Below are positions 37,674 to 47,957 of a DNA stretch of 64,000 nucleotides, piece after piece (within the stretch, counting starts at the first letter, position 1; every line of letters starts with the position of its first letter). The stretch spans positions 54,234-118,233 of the forward strand of contig JASANZ010002256.1 of assembly GCA_030849805.1 (NCBI GenBank), given 5' to 3'. A program made the translations under genes and the position numbers. The notes under the pieces were generated by a model. The model was not told the origin of the DNA and made no database searches. It was given only the letters and a program-made list of their open reading frames with translations. Origin of the DNA: Sergeia podlipaevii (Eukaryota > Euglenozoa > Kinetoplastea > Trypanosomatida > Trypanosomatidae).

Positions 37674-39274
37674 AAGGTGATAACATGGATCTCATACTCC
37701 ATACTTTTGACAGATTTTTTTCCTTTTTTTTTGAAAGAAGGGGAAGGGGGAGTTGCTTTGATTGAAGAAAGCAATAATAGACATACATTTGGTCGCTTGG
37801 CTTTTTTTTTTGTTGTTGTTGTTGTTCTTTTTGAAACCTATACAATGTATATCAATACTCTTTGTTATCCTTTATCCAACTCTCAGAATTTTTGATGCGC
37901 GCATTTTTGTAAAACTGTATTTATTAATATTATTATTGTTATTATTATTATTATTGAACACTACTAGCCGTCGTGTATATGCCCCTAATGCTGGGGCTGT
38001 AAACGTAGAGAGAATTTCTATTCTGTAAGTGATGTGGTTACGTAAGCAGTCAGATGTGGGTAATGTGGAGAGGGTTTTTTCTTTTTTCTTCCTTCTGAGT
38101 CTGGCGATAAGTGAAGTTACCTATTTCCTGTATTAGTCGGCGAAACAAAAGCATCACGCATTGGCCCCGCACAAGCCGTTGTATACTCTCCATATGTTTC
38201 CCCTCTCGTCTTTCTCTTGCGTATCACTTACTTTGATGCATTTTTCCCCCTTTTTTTTTGGAATACTGTTTTTAATTTTATTATTATTATTATTATCATC
38301 ATCAGTATTATGTTCTTTTTTTTTTTTGGCAATAACCGCTTACGAGGAAAAGTGAGCAAAATAGAAGAAAAATGAAAAAAGAAGATGTCTATTTCACCCA
38401 CCCACCCCCGGGTCCCTTTGTTCCTCCCTTCCAAATGCAGTGATTCAACTGCATACACCAGGAGTTATGTTTTTTTTTGTTTTTTTTCTTCTCTCTTTTT
38501 TTTTTTGCGTTGGAACATGAAGAAGAGAGAGAAAGGAAATATATACATTTGCAATTATGTTCAATACAATGGAATCGTTTGGACTTTCAGAATGGAAGCA
38601 CGGTAGCTACGTATCGTGGATATGTAGCGTTATGTAGAGGAAGGGAAGAATATATGAACAACGTTAGAAGGTTTTGTACCTTTTTTTTTATCATCGTATA
38701 CTCGTGTCTAGTGCTCATGTATGTTTTTCAAGGTTTTTGCGTGGTATTATTCTTTTCCTTTCAAATCGTATTATGTAGAAGTAATGACAACAATACTGAC
38801 GAAGAAGCGAATGTAAAGAGAGAGAGAGAGAGAGAAAAGGAGAGAACCCACCTATTCCTTTCCCTTCTCTCTCTCTCTCCCCCTCCCCATTTTTTCTCTG
38901 AGAAGCCGCACTGCAGACACATTGTGAACTCAAAGCACACATGAACGCTTGTGGTGAGGCAGAAGAAATGCTTTAAATATAAAAGAATGCTATAGCCTTT
39001 TTCATTTCTTCAATCACTTGTATCTCCCTTCTCTTTGTCCCCCCTCCCGTTGCTGTTCTTTTTTTAATGTGACAGATTTTCGTTTAGGAAGTAGCAGCGT
39101 AATTCATTGAAGGAAAAGTATATATACACCTACAAAAGGAAATACTCAGGCAATTTTGCTTCTAGTGACACTCCGAAAAGCTTGCTGGTCTCATTCTTAT
39201 ATTATTATTATTACTGTTGTTGTTGTTTGTTTGTTTCTTTTTTTTGTTGTTTACCATAAAAAATATATATATAA
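37674..39274 (+). other. 1.6-kb intergenic region with GA/CT inverted repeat
   Basis: No gene is supported. It contains T tracts, ATT/TTA triplet runs (37920-37955 and 38279-38300), a GA run at about 38815-38834 facing a CT run at about 38866-38879 that could pair as a hairpin, and TA-rich segments. A long T-rich tract just before 39250 precedes the next gene, but its first AG lies downstream of ATG 39275. An earlier tract near 39055-39066 followed by ACAG at about 39073-39076 could serve that start. Confidence 0.55.
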
Positions 39275-40933
39275 ATGTGGCCTAGTAAGCTTCACTTTTT
39301 ACAAAGGAGGAGAGATCCATTGTGCGCCGTGTCTTCTCTATGGCACTGCTCTCCTGCCACACCTGTGGGGCAGCAGCTCATACGCCCGCGCGTGGTAACG
39401 AGGGCTCCCGCAGCTTCTCGCAGCACCATGTGCGTCTCTGTGAGAGTACTGTCGTCATCTCCGCCCTTTCTTTTTTCTGCACAGCAGCAAGGCTACGCAG
39501 GCCAGAATGCCTCCGCCGTGGCCTCTTCATCCACCTCTCTCACCGGCGTATTTGGCAACCAGCCAAGCACCAGCGGTGGTACTGCTGGGGTCAATATCAC
39601 TTACACACCGGGCTCTGGCATGAGTGAAGAGGGACTGACGGTTCCCACTACTGCGATTACAAGCCACTGTAATATTCTTTCCGAGTCCCTCTCCAAGGCA
39701 GATGAGCTGCTGCTTCAGCAGAAGGCACAGAAGGCACTCGGGGTAGGCGCCGAGATCCTTACCGCAGAGGGCATTGACGAGATGATGGAGGAGCTGCTGG
39801 AGGTGACGACGTCAGAGGTGGAGACGCTTGTAGGTGAGATGCGCAGTACGCCAGTGCTGCAACAAGCCGGCATGCACGAGCTGAGACGCACTCTGTACTA
39901 CGCCACCTCGCTCAAGGCACGAGACTGGATTTTGGCACCTGCATATACGGCAATGATGCGAATGCTGACAGTAGAAATACTGCGTCGCGATAACGACGGT
40001 GTGCTGGCCGCGGATGATGTATTGTACATCACGACCCACATGGTTGCCGCAAACTTCTACAATCGGCATTTGTGGAACCGGATGGAGCGTACTCTGGAGA
40101 AGTACACCATCTACGAGAATATCGATCTCCCCACTATCAAGGCACTCACTACAAAGTTGTTCAAAACGCGTCGTGGGTGCCCTAAGGAAACGCTCGACAT
40201 GCGCCGCAAGTTGCTGAATGCGATGTCGCTGCGTATATCCGTCCTTGCCAATGACTTTGATCTCCCATCTCTTCTCGGCGTGATGCAGTGTTACTCCGTG
40301 CATGACATGACGCCACGCACACTTGAGCCGCTTGTCATCCGCGCCACGAACCACATCGGCGAGTTCACACCTCACGAGTGCGCGACACTCTCTCACTTGC
40401 TCCGTAGATTTCGACTGATGCAGCTGGAGGTGTGCGAACGAGTGGTGGAGCGCATATGCACCTCGGACGAGTTGAACCATCACATGGCGGTGGCGGCTCT
40501 GGTGTCAATCCGAACGTGCTACAATCGTGTCAGCGACAGCGGCCGTGGAGCGCTGCACGCGGAACCCATGCGGCAGAAGCTCCGGGCGATGGGGGAACAG
40601 GTCGGATGCCGACTGGATGAGGTTCAGTTCCCTGCCCTTGCGACAATCTTGAGTGTGCTGGATATCATTGTGACCATGAAGATTTACGTCCCCAAGAAGG
40701 CGCTGCAGTCAATTTTTGCTCAAGCAAGCACCATGATCGCTGTTGTGATTGCTCATCAAAATGATCTCGTGGATCCTGAAACGGGTAAGCGAGTGAGGCC
40801 CATTACGATGGAGGAGGGACGGCAACTGCAGGCGCTTCTGTTCCACTACGGCTCTGATTTATGCCCGGAGCTATGTGCTCAGCTGAAGGAGGCCCTGCGA
40901 GAGGGTATGCTGCCTGATGAGGCCTCCATCTAG
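39275..40933 (+). CDS. Probable mitochondrial helical-repeat protein, function unknown
   Basis: The frame gives 552 residues from ATG 39275. A shorter 501-residue form starting at ATG 39428 is possible, because a CTTCTCGCAG acceptor (AG 39422-39423) lies just before it. In either case the N-terminus is basic, hydroxylated and mitochondrial-like. From about residue 130 onward the protein is almost entirely alpha-helical, with regularly spaced Leu-rich helices (for example GMHELRRTLYYATSLKARDW and HECATLSHLLRRFRLMQLEV). This resembles the helical repeats of kinetoplastid mitochondrial RNA-processing and mitoribosome-associated proteins. No catalytic motif or RAP domain is clear, so the role is inference. 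A third ATG at 39340 is out of frame and would act as an upstream start if transcripts include it. Confidence 0.88.
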   Translation: MWPSKLHFLQRRRDPLCAVSSLWHCSPATPVGQQLIRPRVVTRAPAASRSTMCVSVRVLSSSPPFLFSAQQQGYAGQNASAVASSSTSLTGVFGNQPSTSGGTAGVNITYTPGSGMSEEGLTVPTTAITSHCNILSESLSKADELLLQQKAQKALGVGAEILTAEGIDEMMEELLEVTTSEVETLVGEMRSTPVLQQAGMHELRRTLYYATSLKARDWILAPAYTAMMRMLTVEILRRDNDGVLAADDVLYITTHMVAANFYNRHLWNRMERTLEKYTIYENIDLPTIKALTTKLFKTRRGCPKETLDMRRKLLNAMSLRISVLANDFDLPSLLGVMQCYSVHDMTPRTLEPLVIRATNHIGEFTPHECATLSHLLRRFRLMQLEVCERVVERICTSDELNHHMAVAALVSIRTCYNRVSDSGRGALHAEPMRQKLRAMGEQVGCRLDEVQFPALATILSVLDIIVTMKIYVPKKALQSIFAQASTMIAVVIAHQNDLVDPETGKRVRPITMEEGRQLQALLFHYGSDLCPELCAQLKEALREGMLPDEASI

Positions 40934-41457
40934 GATTAAGAAAAAAAAATAATGGCATAGATACAGATTCACACAAATATTGATATCAGTTGTACTTTTC
41001 AGTACTATTGTTACTATTATAATTATCTCCGCAGAGAGGCAATTTGAAGCGTAATGCCGCGCGGAAGTGTGCTTTGTATTTGATATCCGCGAGCAGTTCA
41101 CAGGCTAACAAAAGCAGCAAAAGCACACTTAGTAGCGGGTTCATTTTTTTTTTGTTTTTGTAACGTGGTGTCTAACTGGTTTTCCTTTGAAAATTACAAG
41201 AGTTACATACGATTGTTGCGTTTTTGTGAACTTTTTTGTGGTTTGAGCACATTAAGAGCACGTGTCTCGCAACCACAATATCTCATTCTTTCTCTCTCCC
41301 AATGTGCCTTTCTCTTCACTTTTTCTCCTCAATATTATTAATTGTTTCATCAATACAGTAATAATAGTAGCATTTGTTTTTCGTCGTTGCGAAGCACCTC
41401 GACGGGAAAGTGCACAGACTCTATACAAGTTAGCATATATACATCTCGCTCATCAGC
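40934..41457 (+). promoter_or_regulatory. Intergenic region with well-defined splice acceptor
   Basis: T-rich spacer, no gene. Pyrimidine-rich sequence at about 41280-41330 is followed by ATCAATACAG (AG 41357-41358). No ATG occurs between it and the start at 41458, which supports that start. Confidence 0.55.
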
Positions 41458-43677
41458 ATGCGGCTGTCTACACCTCGTCTGCGTGGATGTAGGAATTTGC
41501 TGCCGGCAGCTATTTTTTGGTGCTCTCCCCGCATGACACCGCATATAACTCGTGCGCATCTGCGTCGACAGTCGACAACGACATCCATGGCGACGCTGAC
41601 GTCATTCTGCGGTCCAGTGCATACCGCAGCTCTGACTGCGGCGTGGCGTGCGTGCGCAACCCCATTAAGCGAGCAAGGGGCCCCTACTGGCGCCGGCACT
41701 GCATCTGGAAATGCAGTATGGGAAAAAGTGGTAGATGCCTTTCAGCTGCGACGAAGGAATAACGGGATAGAAGGCAGCAGCTCTAGTCAGCATCAACAAC
41801 TATGGCATACTGTTGAGCCTATTATTGTGTTGTGGCGTACGTATTATCATCCCCGCCTCTTTTCACACTCAAAATGCTCTGAGAGCGCCAGTTCCGCCCT
41901 TATGCCCACTGAAGACGAAGTAGATCACGTCCCAGCGTTTCTGCAAGCTCTGTGCTACTCTATTCAGTTTCTAGAGTACTTGAATGTCTCCAGTGAAGGA
42001 GGTGAGACTGTCAATGGTACTGATGCAATACCTAGTGAAGAGGAAAGAGTGACATATATTGAGGGGATGCGGTCTCTTGTCCTCACATTAGCTACTTATA
42101 GGCTGCCGTACTATGCGGTACTCGATAGCAGTGCCGCTTCAGCAAACTTTCACAGGGAAACCAGCACGACCCAGCAAGCCATCTTTTCATCCTCCGTGTG
42201 TCCTACTGGTTGCTCCGGGGTCTTGGCATCTTCACAATCGAAGCACCATTCCGAAAGTGCACTATTAGACATATCCGATGGTGCCTCGCGCGCTATTCGC
42301 TTTGTTCCAAGAGATCATGAGCGTGTCTGTGCATTGGTAGCCCCCTTGTCTCCCGAGGCTCAGCTACGTGCCACAGTTCTTCTGGACACATTGCATGTCA
42401 TGCTGTCGACTAACGCCTTGTTTTCATCATCAGCACCTGCTGATGATGAGGTGAAAGGTAGTCAGCATCATCGTGTGCGCAGCCGCCTCTACACACTCGC
42501 CGTGCCAGTGGTTGCCGCGGTCGAGCAGTTAGACAGTAGTGCGGTGGCCACTCTTGCTGGGTGTCTTGCACGCTGCGCTGAGAGCTACGCCACGCAGCAG
42601 ATGATTAACACATTTTCTTCCTCTGTTGCTGCTGGAGCCTCTAGTGGCTTGGAGGATGGTCAAGGGGAGAAGGGGAAGAATGCAGGGATGGAATCTTCTG
42701 CTGAGGAGGACACTCTGAACGAGTCGGAGCTTTTGCAGTGGTTTCTGAGACCCGTGGGGTTTGAAGCAGCGAGCGGTTGCGAAAGCGCTTGCGTTAAAGT
42801 TGGTCTTTCTGCTGAAGAGAGGGCGGAAGAGGAGGCGGCACGGAAGGCACGAGGTAGTACCAACAGTCTTCTTTCTGTCATGCCAACGACAATAGTGGCA
42901 CATATGCACATCATCGCTGGCGTCCTGCGCACGCGTATGGACAAGGTACTACTGGACTATCAGCAGGAGGCTCATGTGGCGCTTCAGGCCGATGGTGGTG
43001 ATGCTACTCAATACTGGAGGGACACCATGCAGCAGGAGAAGGTCTTTGAGGCGCGTCGACTGGCAGAGATGGGGCGGCAGGGAATCATGTCTTTAGCCAG
43101 TCGCAAGCAGCAGCAGCAGCAGCAGCACTCTGGTCGAATCAGTACGGCCTCAAGGAAACGCAAGACACTTGCGTCATACACAACAGCGACAGCAGGGGCA
43201 GAGGCGGAGACAGCAGCAAACGTACCAGGTTCGCAATCGCAGTCCCCGTACCCAGAAAGCACTTCCACGAACGCGTTCACAACTGAGTTGGACACCATTA
43301 CGCTGACTGATGTTGCTGAGGCAAGCAGCGCGTTGGCGGTCTCTCGGTATGGCGACGCTCTCTATTGGGAGTGCGTGACCCGCTTTACGTGTTGGTCTAT
43401 CTTTACTTATGCACAGGACCGCGCACGCCACAATGATACTTCTCTCAGCACTTCCGCCTTTACTACTTCTGAGGAGGAAGAGGAGGAAAGAGAGGAGATG
43501 GCGTTTCTGCGCGAAATGAGGGACATCTGCTTTGCACTGGATAAAGCACGTCAGGTGCCTCAGTACGATCGTGTCATGGAAACGTTGGTGCATCACGGAC
43601 TGCTTGTAGCTCCACTACCTGCTCCAACTGTGGCATCACGTGCCATGTCTACCGTGGCAGGACAGCATATCAGGTAG
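41458..43677 (+). CDS. Hypothetical protein, probable mitochondrial (739 aa)
   Basis: A 739-residue protein with a basic, acid-free N-terminus (MRLSTPRLRGCRNLLPAAIF) that suits mitochondrial import. The rest alternates folded-looking helical parts (for example FLQALCYSIQFLEYLNVS and LRATVLLDTLHVMLSTNAL) with Ser/Glu-rich linkers. A Gln run of six lies near 43107-43125 and a Glu run near 43471-43500. Basic SRKQQ and SRKRK patches flank the Gln run. No recognised domain, membrane span or catalytic motif. It sits between two genes with RNA or mitochondrial links, but in polycistronic trypanosomatid DNA position alone says little about function. Confidence 0.88.
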   Translation: MRLSTPRLRGCRNLLPAAIFWCSPRMTPHITRAHLRRQSTTTSMATLTSFCGPVHTAALTAAWRACATPLSEQGAPTGAGTASGNAVWEKVVDAFQLRRRNNGIEGSSSSQHQQLWHTVEPIIVLWRTYYHPRLFSHSKCSESASSALMPTEDEVDHVPAFLQALCYSIQFLEYLNVSSEGGETVNGTDAIPSEEERVTYIEGMRSLVLTLATYRLPYYAVLDSSAASANFHRETSTTQQAIFSSSVCPTGCSGVLASSQSKHHSESALLDISDGASRAIRFVPRDHERVCALVAPLSPEAQLRATVLLDTLHVMLSTNALFSSSAPADDEVKGSQHHRVRSRLYTLAVPVVAAVEQLDSSAVATLAGCLARCAESYATQQMINTFSSSVAAGASSGLEDGQGEKGKNAGMESSAEEDTLNESELLQWFLRPVGFEAASGCESACVKVGLSAEERAEEEAARKARGSTNSLLSVMPTTIVAHMHIIAGVLRTRMDKVLLDYQQEAHVALQADGGDATQYWRDTMQQEKVFEARRLAEMGRQGIMSLASRKQQQQQQHSGRISTASRKRKTLASYTTATAGAEAETAANVPGSQSQSPYPESTSTNAFTTELDTITLTDVAEASSALAVSRYGDALYWECVTRFTCWSIFTYAQDRARHNDTSLSTSAFTTSEEEEEEREEMAFLREMRDICFALDKARQVPQYDRVMETLVHHGLLVAPLPAPTVASRAMSTVAGQHIR

Positions 43678-44039
43678 GTTGGAAAGCCGAGGTGAGGACA
43701 GGAGCACACAACATCTGAGGCTACTGCACGTGAATATAGATTCACACACACACAGAAATAGAGAAAAAAAGAAAAGCAATAGTGGCAAAAAGAATAAGTA
43801 ACCAATGTATTGTTTCTTATGCAACCTTGACAACCTTTTGTTTTTGCATTCCACGCATTCATCACTATGTCTCTTACCTTCATGTTTGTTCTGGTCATTC
43901 TTTATCTTTACGAAGACTTTCTGAAGTGACAGCATCACGGCTGTCAAGAGCACACGATTTTTTTCTTCTTCTTTGAGTCAGTCAGCCTTGAGCCCAGCTA
44001 CGCACACACGAACACACTCACAGTAACATACATCAATAA
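43678..44039 (+). other. Short intergenic region with splice signal
   Basis: No gene. A pyrimidine tract at 43958-43974 (ATTTTTTTCTTCTTCTTT) is followed by AG at 43976-43977 and again at 43980-43981. The first ATG afterwards is the pseudouridine synthase start at 44040. Confidence 0.55.
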
Positions 44040-46142
44040 ATGAACGCGTGCTTGTCAGTGGATGAACTGAGGCAACTTGAGAACGCCTCGTGGGAAACTG
44101 AAGGAAAGCGTGCCTTGTACAGTACACCACACATTCCCGGTTTCCCGTGGTACACTGTTGCTCTAGAGTCAAGCCACCGCGAGCCTTCAGTAGACGCCTC
44201 TATATCTGACTCTTGTGCTCCTCCTATAGCGCAGAGGTGGGTTGTACCCTATGACTTTACCTTTAAGGTTTTTGTAAAGGGTCGCTGGGTGGGTCGCGAG
44301 CTTCTCGAGGTGTACACGACAGAGTTCCCACACCACAGTCATGCCTACTACGCTGCGAGCTACGCAAGTGGGAGGCTAACTCGGGTGCCAAAACAGCAGC
44401 TGCAGGCTCACAATGTGCAGAGACGCGCCATGAAGCGGGCACTAGGCGCGGATGCTAATGTGTCCAGTGACGCGAGGACTTCCTCCACAAGTGATGAAAA
44501 TTACGAAAGAAAATGCTGTTCAGGAAGGGAAGGGGCAGCTACTCGCGATCTTAACGTGCTCACTGACAGTGCTTCCTTGCAAAGTTCGTTGCTTCAGAAT
44601 GGCGATGTTGTCTTGCACACGATGCATCGCCACGAGATCCCAGTTCCTGTGGGGCTTACTGGAGCGGAGCCGATTGCTCTCACAGCAGTTTGTATCAAGC
44701 GGTATGGACTCTTGTGCGTCAGTAAGCCCACTGGTGTACCCACGCACGCAACGGGCAGGTACCAGTACAACTCTCTCTTGGGCATGCTGGAGTACGTCCT
44801 CGCACCTAAGCGTCTTTCCGCGTGGCTTAAGCATGGCGACCCTCTGCTTCAATCACTTGTAAGCACAGCGGCTCTCACCGAGGCGGAGAAGGAGGAACTG
44901 TTTGAATACTACAGCGAGACGTCTTCTCAGTACAGCGTGGACAAGGGTGGTTCTGGCAGTAGTAGCGGGGAAGTGGTATCCCTTGAGAAAACCCCTCGAC
45001 CGTGCCACAGACTGGACAAGGTCACCTCCGGCGTCCTTTTATTGGGCGTTAGCCAAGAGGCAACAAAGCGCGTCGGGGTTGCGCTGATGCGCAAGACACA
45101 GCAGCTAGACGAAGCTGTGCAGGCTGCTCTTGTAAAACGCCCCACCCTCTCCAGTGGGAACTCCACTGACGATGGTGCACGCGAGAGCGCACTGGCAGCC
45201 ATGGCAAGTGATGTGGTACAGCGCAACTATGGCGTACGAAAGCGCTACTTGGCGCGGGTGTTTGGAACGACGTTTGATCATGAAAAGGCTAGTGTAGTCG
45301 CTGGAACTGTGTTTCCTTCGTTGACGCTTGATATAGTTCAAGTATCAGCAGCAGAGCTTGCGGACATGAACGGCGCCACGGCTCATTGGATTGGCGGGCA
45401 CATGAAGAGCGGTTTACGATGCAGCAATACCAGCGGTATGTTGGTAGGTGAATTCCCTGATGCTATCTTGGTTGGGACCACTGCTGCGGGGGTGGCGACT
45501 ACTTCCACCACTACTGAGCTGCCGTCTGACGAGGCTGACGCGGAGGGTAGCTCCAAGGCCTCCGCAACGCTCTGCCAGCGACTCTTTACTGTGACTGAAG
45601 GAGAGAGCGTGGTACATTGCATTCCATTCACAGGCCGTCTTCATCAAATCCGGCGCCACCTCAGTCAATGCGGCGTACCCATTGTGGGTGATGTTGTGTA
45701 TCGCGATGCGAGGAGCGCGGTGACTTCTTCTGCTGCTGCAACAACTGTCTCTGGTGGAGTCACAGACTTTGCTGAGCTCCTAAAGCGCGATGGCGTGGTT
45801 CTCTTCAGGCCGCAAGACCTGCCTGGGTGGTGCAAGACACATGGCGGGGTACTTGCTCATCCCGTACATGTGAAGAACGAAACTGGCGAAAGTAATATTG
45901 AACCTCTGTGCTACGAATGTGTAGGTCGATTGCCAGTGGCGATGCTTGGGGAGTGTTCAGGAACTTCCTCTGTGTGCTTACACGCATGGCGGTACGAACT
46001 GGATGAGAGCCTACTTGATGCCACTCCACAGGGAACATCACAGCCAAACACCACGATGTCGCGATATCTGCAAAGGAGCAATGGAGAAGTTGTGTTTTGT
46101 GCTCCGCCCCCTGCGTGGGCACTGCCAGAGGGATGTCAATGA
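44040..46142 (+). CDS. RNA pseudouridine synthase, RluA superfamily, Pus9/RPUSD2-like
   Basis: The 700-residue protein converts uridine to pseudouridine in RNA. The catalytic motif is CHRLDKVTSGVLLLG, with the catalytic Asp at residue 326. Other family motifs are GLLCVSKPTGVPTHATG (start of the synthase fold) and FTGRLHQIRRHLSQCGVPIV (about residues 529-548), the conserved C-terminal RNA/uracil-site segment. The N-terminal part FTFKVFVKGRWVGRELLEV, then an aromatic-rich stretch, is a divergent S4-like module found in the eukaryotic Pus8/Pus9/RPUSD2 group, which modifies position 32 of tRNAs in yeast. The target here is therefore probably tRNA, by inference. Ser/Thr-rich inserts at about 160-190 and 480-515 make it longer than most relatives. 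No obvious import signal is seen. Confidence 0.95.
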   Translation: MNACLSVDELRQLENASWETEGKRALYSTPHIPGFPWYTVALESSHREPSVDASISDSCAPPIAQRWVVPYDFTFKVFVKGRWVGRELLEVYTTEFPHHSHAYYAASYASGRLTRVPKQQLQAHNVQRRAMKRALGADANVSSDARTSSTSDENYERKCCSGREGAATRDLNVLTDSASLQSSLLQNGDVVLHTMHRHEIPVPVGLTGAEPIALTAVCIKRYGLLCVSKPTGVPTHATGRYQYNSLLGMLEYVLAPKRLSAWLKHGDPLLQSLVSTAALTEAEKEELFEYYSETSSQYSVDKGGSGSSSGEVVSLEKTPRPCHRLDKVTSGVLLLGVSQEATKRVGVALMRKTQQLDEAVQAALVKRPTLSSGNSTDDGARESALAAMASDVVQRNYGVRKRYLARVFGTTFDHEKASVVAGTVFPSLTLDIVQVSAAELADMNGATAHWIGGHMKSGLRCSNTSGMLVGEFPDAILVGTTAAGVATTSTTTELPSDEADAEGSSKASATLCQRLFTVTEGESVVHCIPFTGRLHQIRRHLSQCGVPIVGDVVYRDARSAVTSSAAATTVSGGVTDFAELLKRDGVVLFRPQDLPGWCKTHGGVLAHPVHVKNETGESNIEPLCYECVGRLPVAMLGECSGTSSVCLHAWRYELDESLLDATPQGTSQPNTTMSRYLQRSNGEVVFCAPPPAWALPEGCQ

Positions 46143-46577
46143 AGGGTTGCGATCTATATCTACTCCTTCAATATCAATCTATGCATTTGTTTCTCGATAC
46201 TTCTTCCATTTAGTATGCAACTATATAAAATGTGAAATATATATTTTTTTTAAAAAGTAGGAATTCAATTTTTTTATGCTGTTACTGTTGTTTTTAAATC
46301 TTTTCTTTACGTGTCTACTTCAGCTTTGTACTTTTCTTTTTGGCCTTGTTCTTCTTACACGCACAATATCTACATTTCATTTGATTATGCCACACGTATT
46401 GAAGCACAAACAGGGGCCAATTCCCCCTCCCCCACTCCCACACACACACACACACACTTTATAGAGGGCCTCACGGATACAACGTGCACTCGTCTTTTTT
46501 TTTTTTTCAACAGTTAGAATTTAATCAGCATTCCTCCTTCTACATATTTATATATCCACCATTGCTCACTAGTATAA
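46143..46577 (+). other. Intergenic region with splice signal for the RING gene
   Basis: No gene. A (CA)n run lies at about 46438-46457. A T14-type tract (46494-46507) runs into CAACAG, giving AG 46512-46513. The first ATG afterwards is 46578. Confidence 0.6.
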
Positions 46578-47957
46578 ATGCTTTTATCTTATGCACTACG
46601 GCACGCAGAGTGCCCAATTTGTTTGCAACCTCTAGCGTTCGATGCCAGCGCCAGTGGACGTAGTCGCAGTGTTAGCTGTGGGGTGGATGCTGTCCAAGGG
46701 AGTAGCAGTAGCCTTGGCAGCGGCACCGGCGCTGCTCCTGGGACTGTAATTGAGAAGCTGACTTCTTCATCATCGCTAGTGCATAGCGGTGGAGGGGATG
46801 GGTTTTCCATCACGTTTGCCCCCGGCATTAGTCGCAAGCGTGGAGGCGAACATTGGCACGACATGCTTTCCTCCGCTATGCCATCCCTATCTCATTGCTC
46901 ACAGGGTGGTGGGGAGAGTTGCAGTGGACAGCAGCAGCAGCAGCAGCAACTTGTGGTGCTTAGTTGTGGTCATCTTTTGCATCAGCTCTGTGCGATGCAA
47001 CTGTACGACTACAGTGCCAAGTCCTCATGCCCTGTGTGTCGAGCGCCAATACGGAGTATGGAGGACCTTGTCCTGTTCGAGCCCCAGACACGCCCAATCA
47101 AGCTACCATCCTCACCATTACCATCAGGAGACACCCGAGCCAGCTACGTACCAGGGCCTGCAGAACCAAGATTGATAGCAGAAAAGCCATCAGTGGCAGC
47201 TTCTTGTGATGGCCACACCACACTGAAGAAGCGCAGAGGCGAGCATGCGCTGGAGGCGGCCACCAATCCGACGCTCACCCCATCAGACGCTCCCTCTGCT
47301 GTGTCTGTCAAGGCAGAATCGCCTTCTCCTTTTTCATTTATATCCGTCCCTGCAACCAACAACAACAACAACGACAGCGCCACTGCCATACACGTCAATG
47401 ACCAGCAGCCAGTAGAGCTTCTTCTTGGGGAGATCTCACAATCTCCTTTACTTGATAATAAGGCGTCAGGTAGCGTCTCTGATACCACGAAGCTTACGTC
47501 TAGCCTCAGTGACAGCAGTTTAGACTCGGAAGATATTCTCATTGTTAGCACCCGACAAGTGCCTCCAGCACAGGTGTACCGAGATCACCTGCAGCGCATT
47601 GCGAAGTCGGTGAAGAGTCGCACAAGTACCTTGGCAGGGCGGGAACAACACCTGCAAGGCAGCTTGGCGCAGCTCAACGAGGACTGCGTAGATCTGGCAA
47701 GTACTGTAGAGAGCGGAAGACGACGCTTGGAGCTCATGTCGCGTGCCTCCCGTGGGTTTAATGGGAAGAATGGAGTTGCCGCAACGGAGGTGGTGGTGGA
47801 GGAGCTGCAGAGAGTAGCAGACATGCGGCAGCTGTGCCTGGAGACGCGGCACTCGTGTGATTGTGTCACACGGGAGCTAGCGGCGGCCATAAGGGAAGTA
47901 GAGGAGGTGAAGCGGCAGCTGGAGAAGTATACTCGCAAGATGAGCCGCAGGGAATGA
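46578..47957 (+). CDS. RING-H2 zinc-finger protein (putative E3 ubiquitin ligase) with coiled coil
   Basis: The 459-residue protein carries all eight RING ligands in C3H2C3 order: Cys12, Cys15, Cys130, His132, His135, Cys138, Cys151 and Cys154 (ECPICL ... LSCGHLLHQLC ... CPVCRAPI). Such domains bind an E2 enzyme and promote ubiquitin transfer. The oddity is a 114-residue Ser/Gly-rich insert with a Gln run between Cys15 and Cys130, where RING domains normally have 9-39 residues. The middle is disordered and acidic. The last ~130 residues form a coiled coil (for example EVVVEELQRVADMRQL and EVEEVKRQLEKYTRKM), likely for oligomerisation or substrate binding. RING then coiled coil resembles TRAIP-like ligases only in outline. 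The ATG is the first after the acceptor at 46512-46513. Confidence 0.92.
   Translation: MLLSYALRHAECPICLQPLAFDASASGRSRSVSCGVDAVQGSSSSLGSGTGAAPGTVIEKLTSSSSLVHSGGGDGFSITFAPGISRKRGGEHWHDMLSSAMPSLSHCSQGGGESCSGQQQQQQQLVVLSCGHLLHQLCAMQLYDYSAKSSCPVCRAPIRSMEDLVLFEPQTRPIKLPSSPLPSGDTRASYVPGPAEPRLIAEKPSVAASCDGHTTLKKRRGEHALEAATNPTLTPSDAPSAVSVKAESPSPFSFISVPATNNNNNDSATAIHVNDQQPVELLLGEISQSPLLDNKASGSVSDTTKLTSSLSDSSLDSEDILIVSTRQVPPAQVYRDHLQRIAKSVKSRTSTLAGREQHLQGSLAQLNEDCVDLASTVESGRRRLELMSRASRGFNGKNGVAATEVVVEELQRVADMRQLCLETRHSCDCVTRELAAAIREVEEVKRQLEKYTRKMSRRE

Noticed and set aside
39322..39627. Overlapping 101-codon frame at the start of the helical-repeat gene
   Set aside because: Its C-terminal part is a shadow of the real frame; only its out-of-frame ATG at 39340 is of possible regulatory interest.
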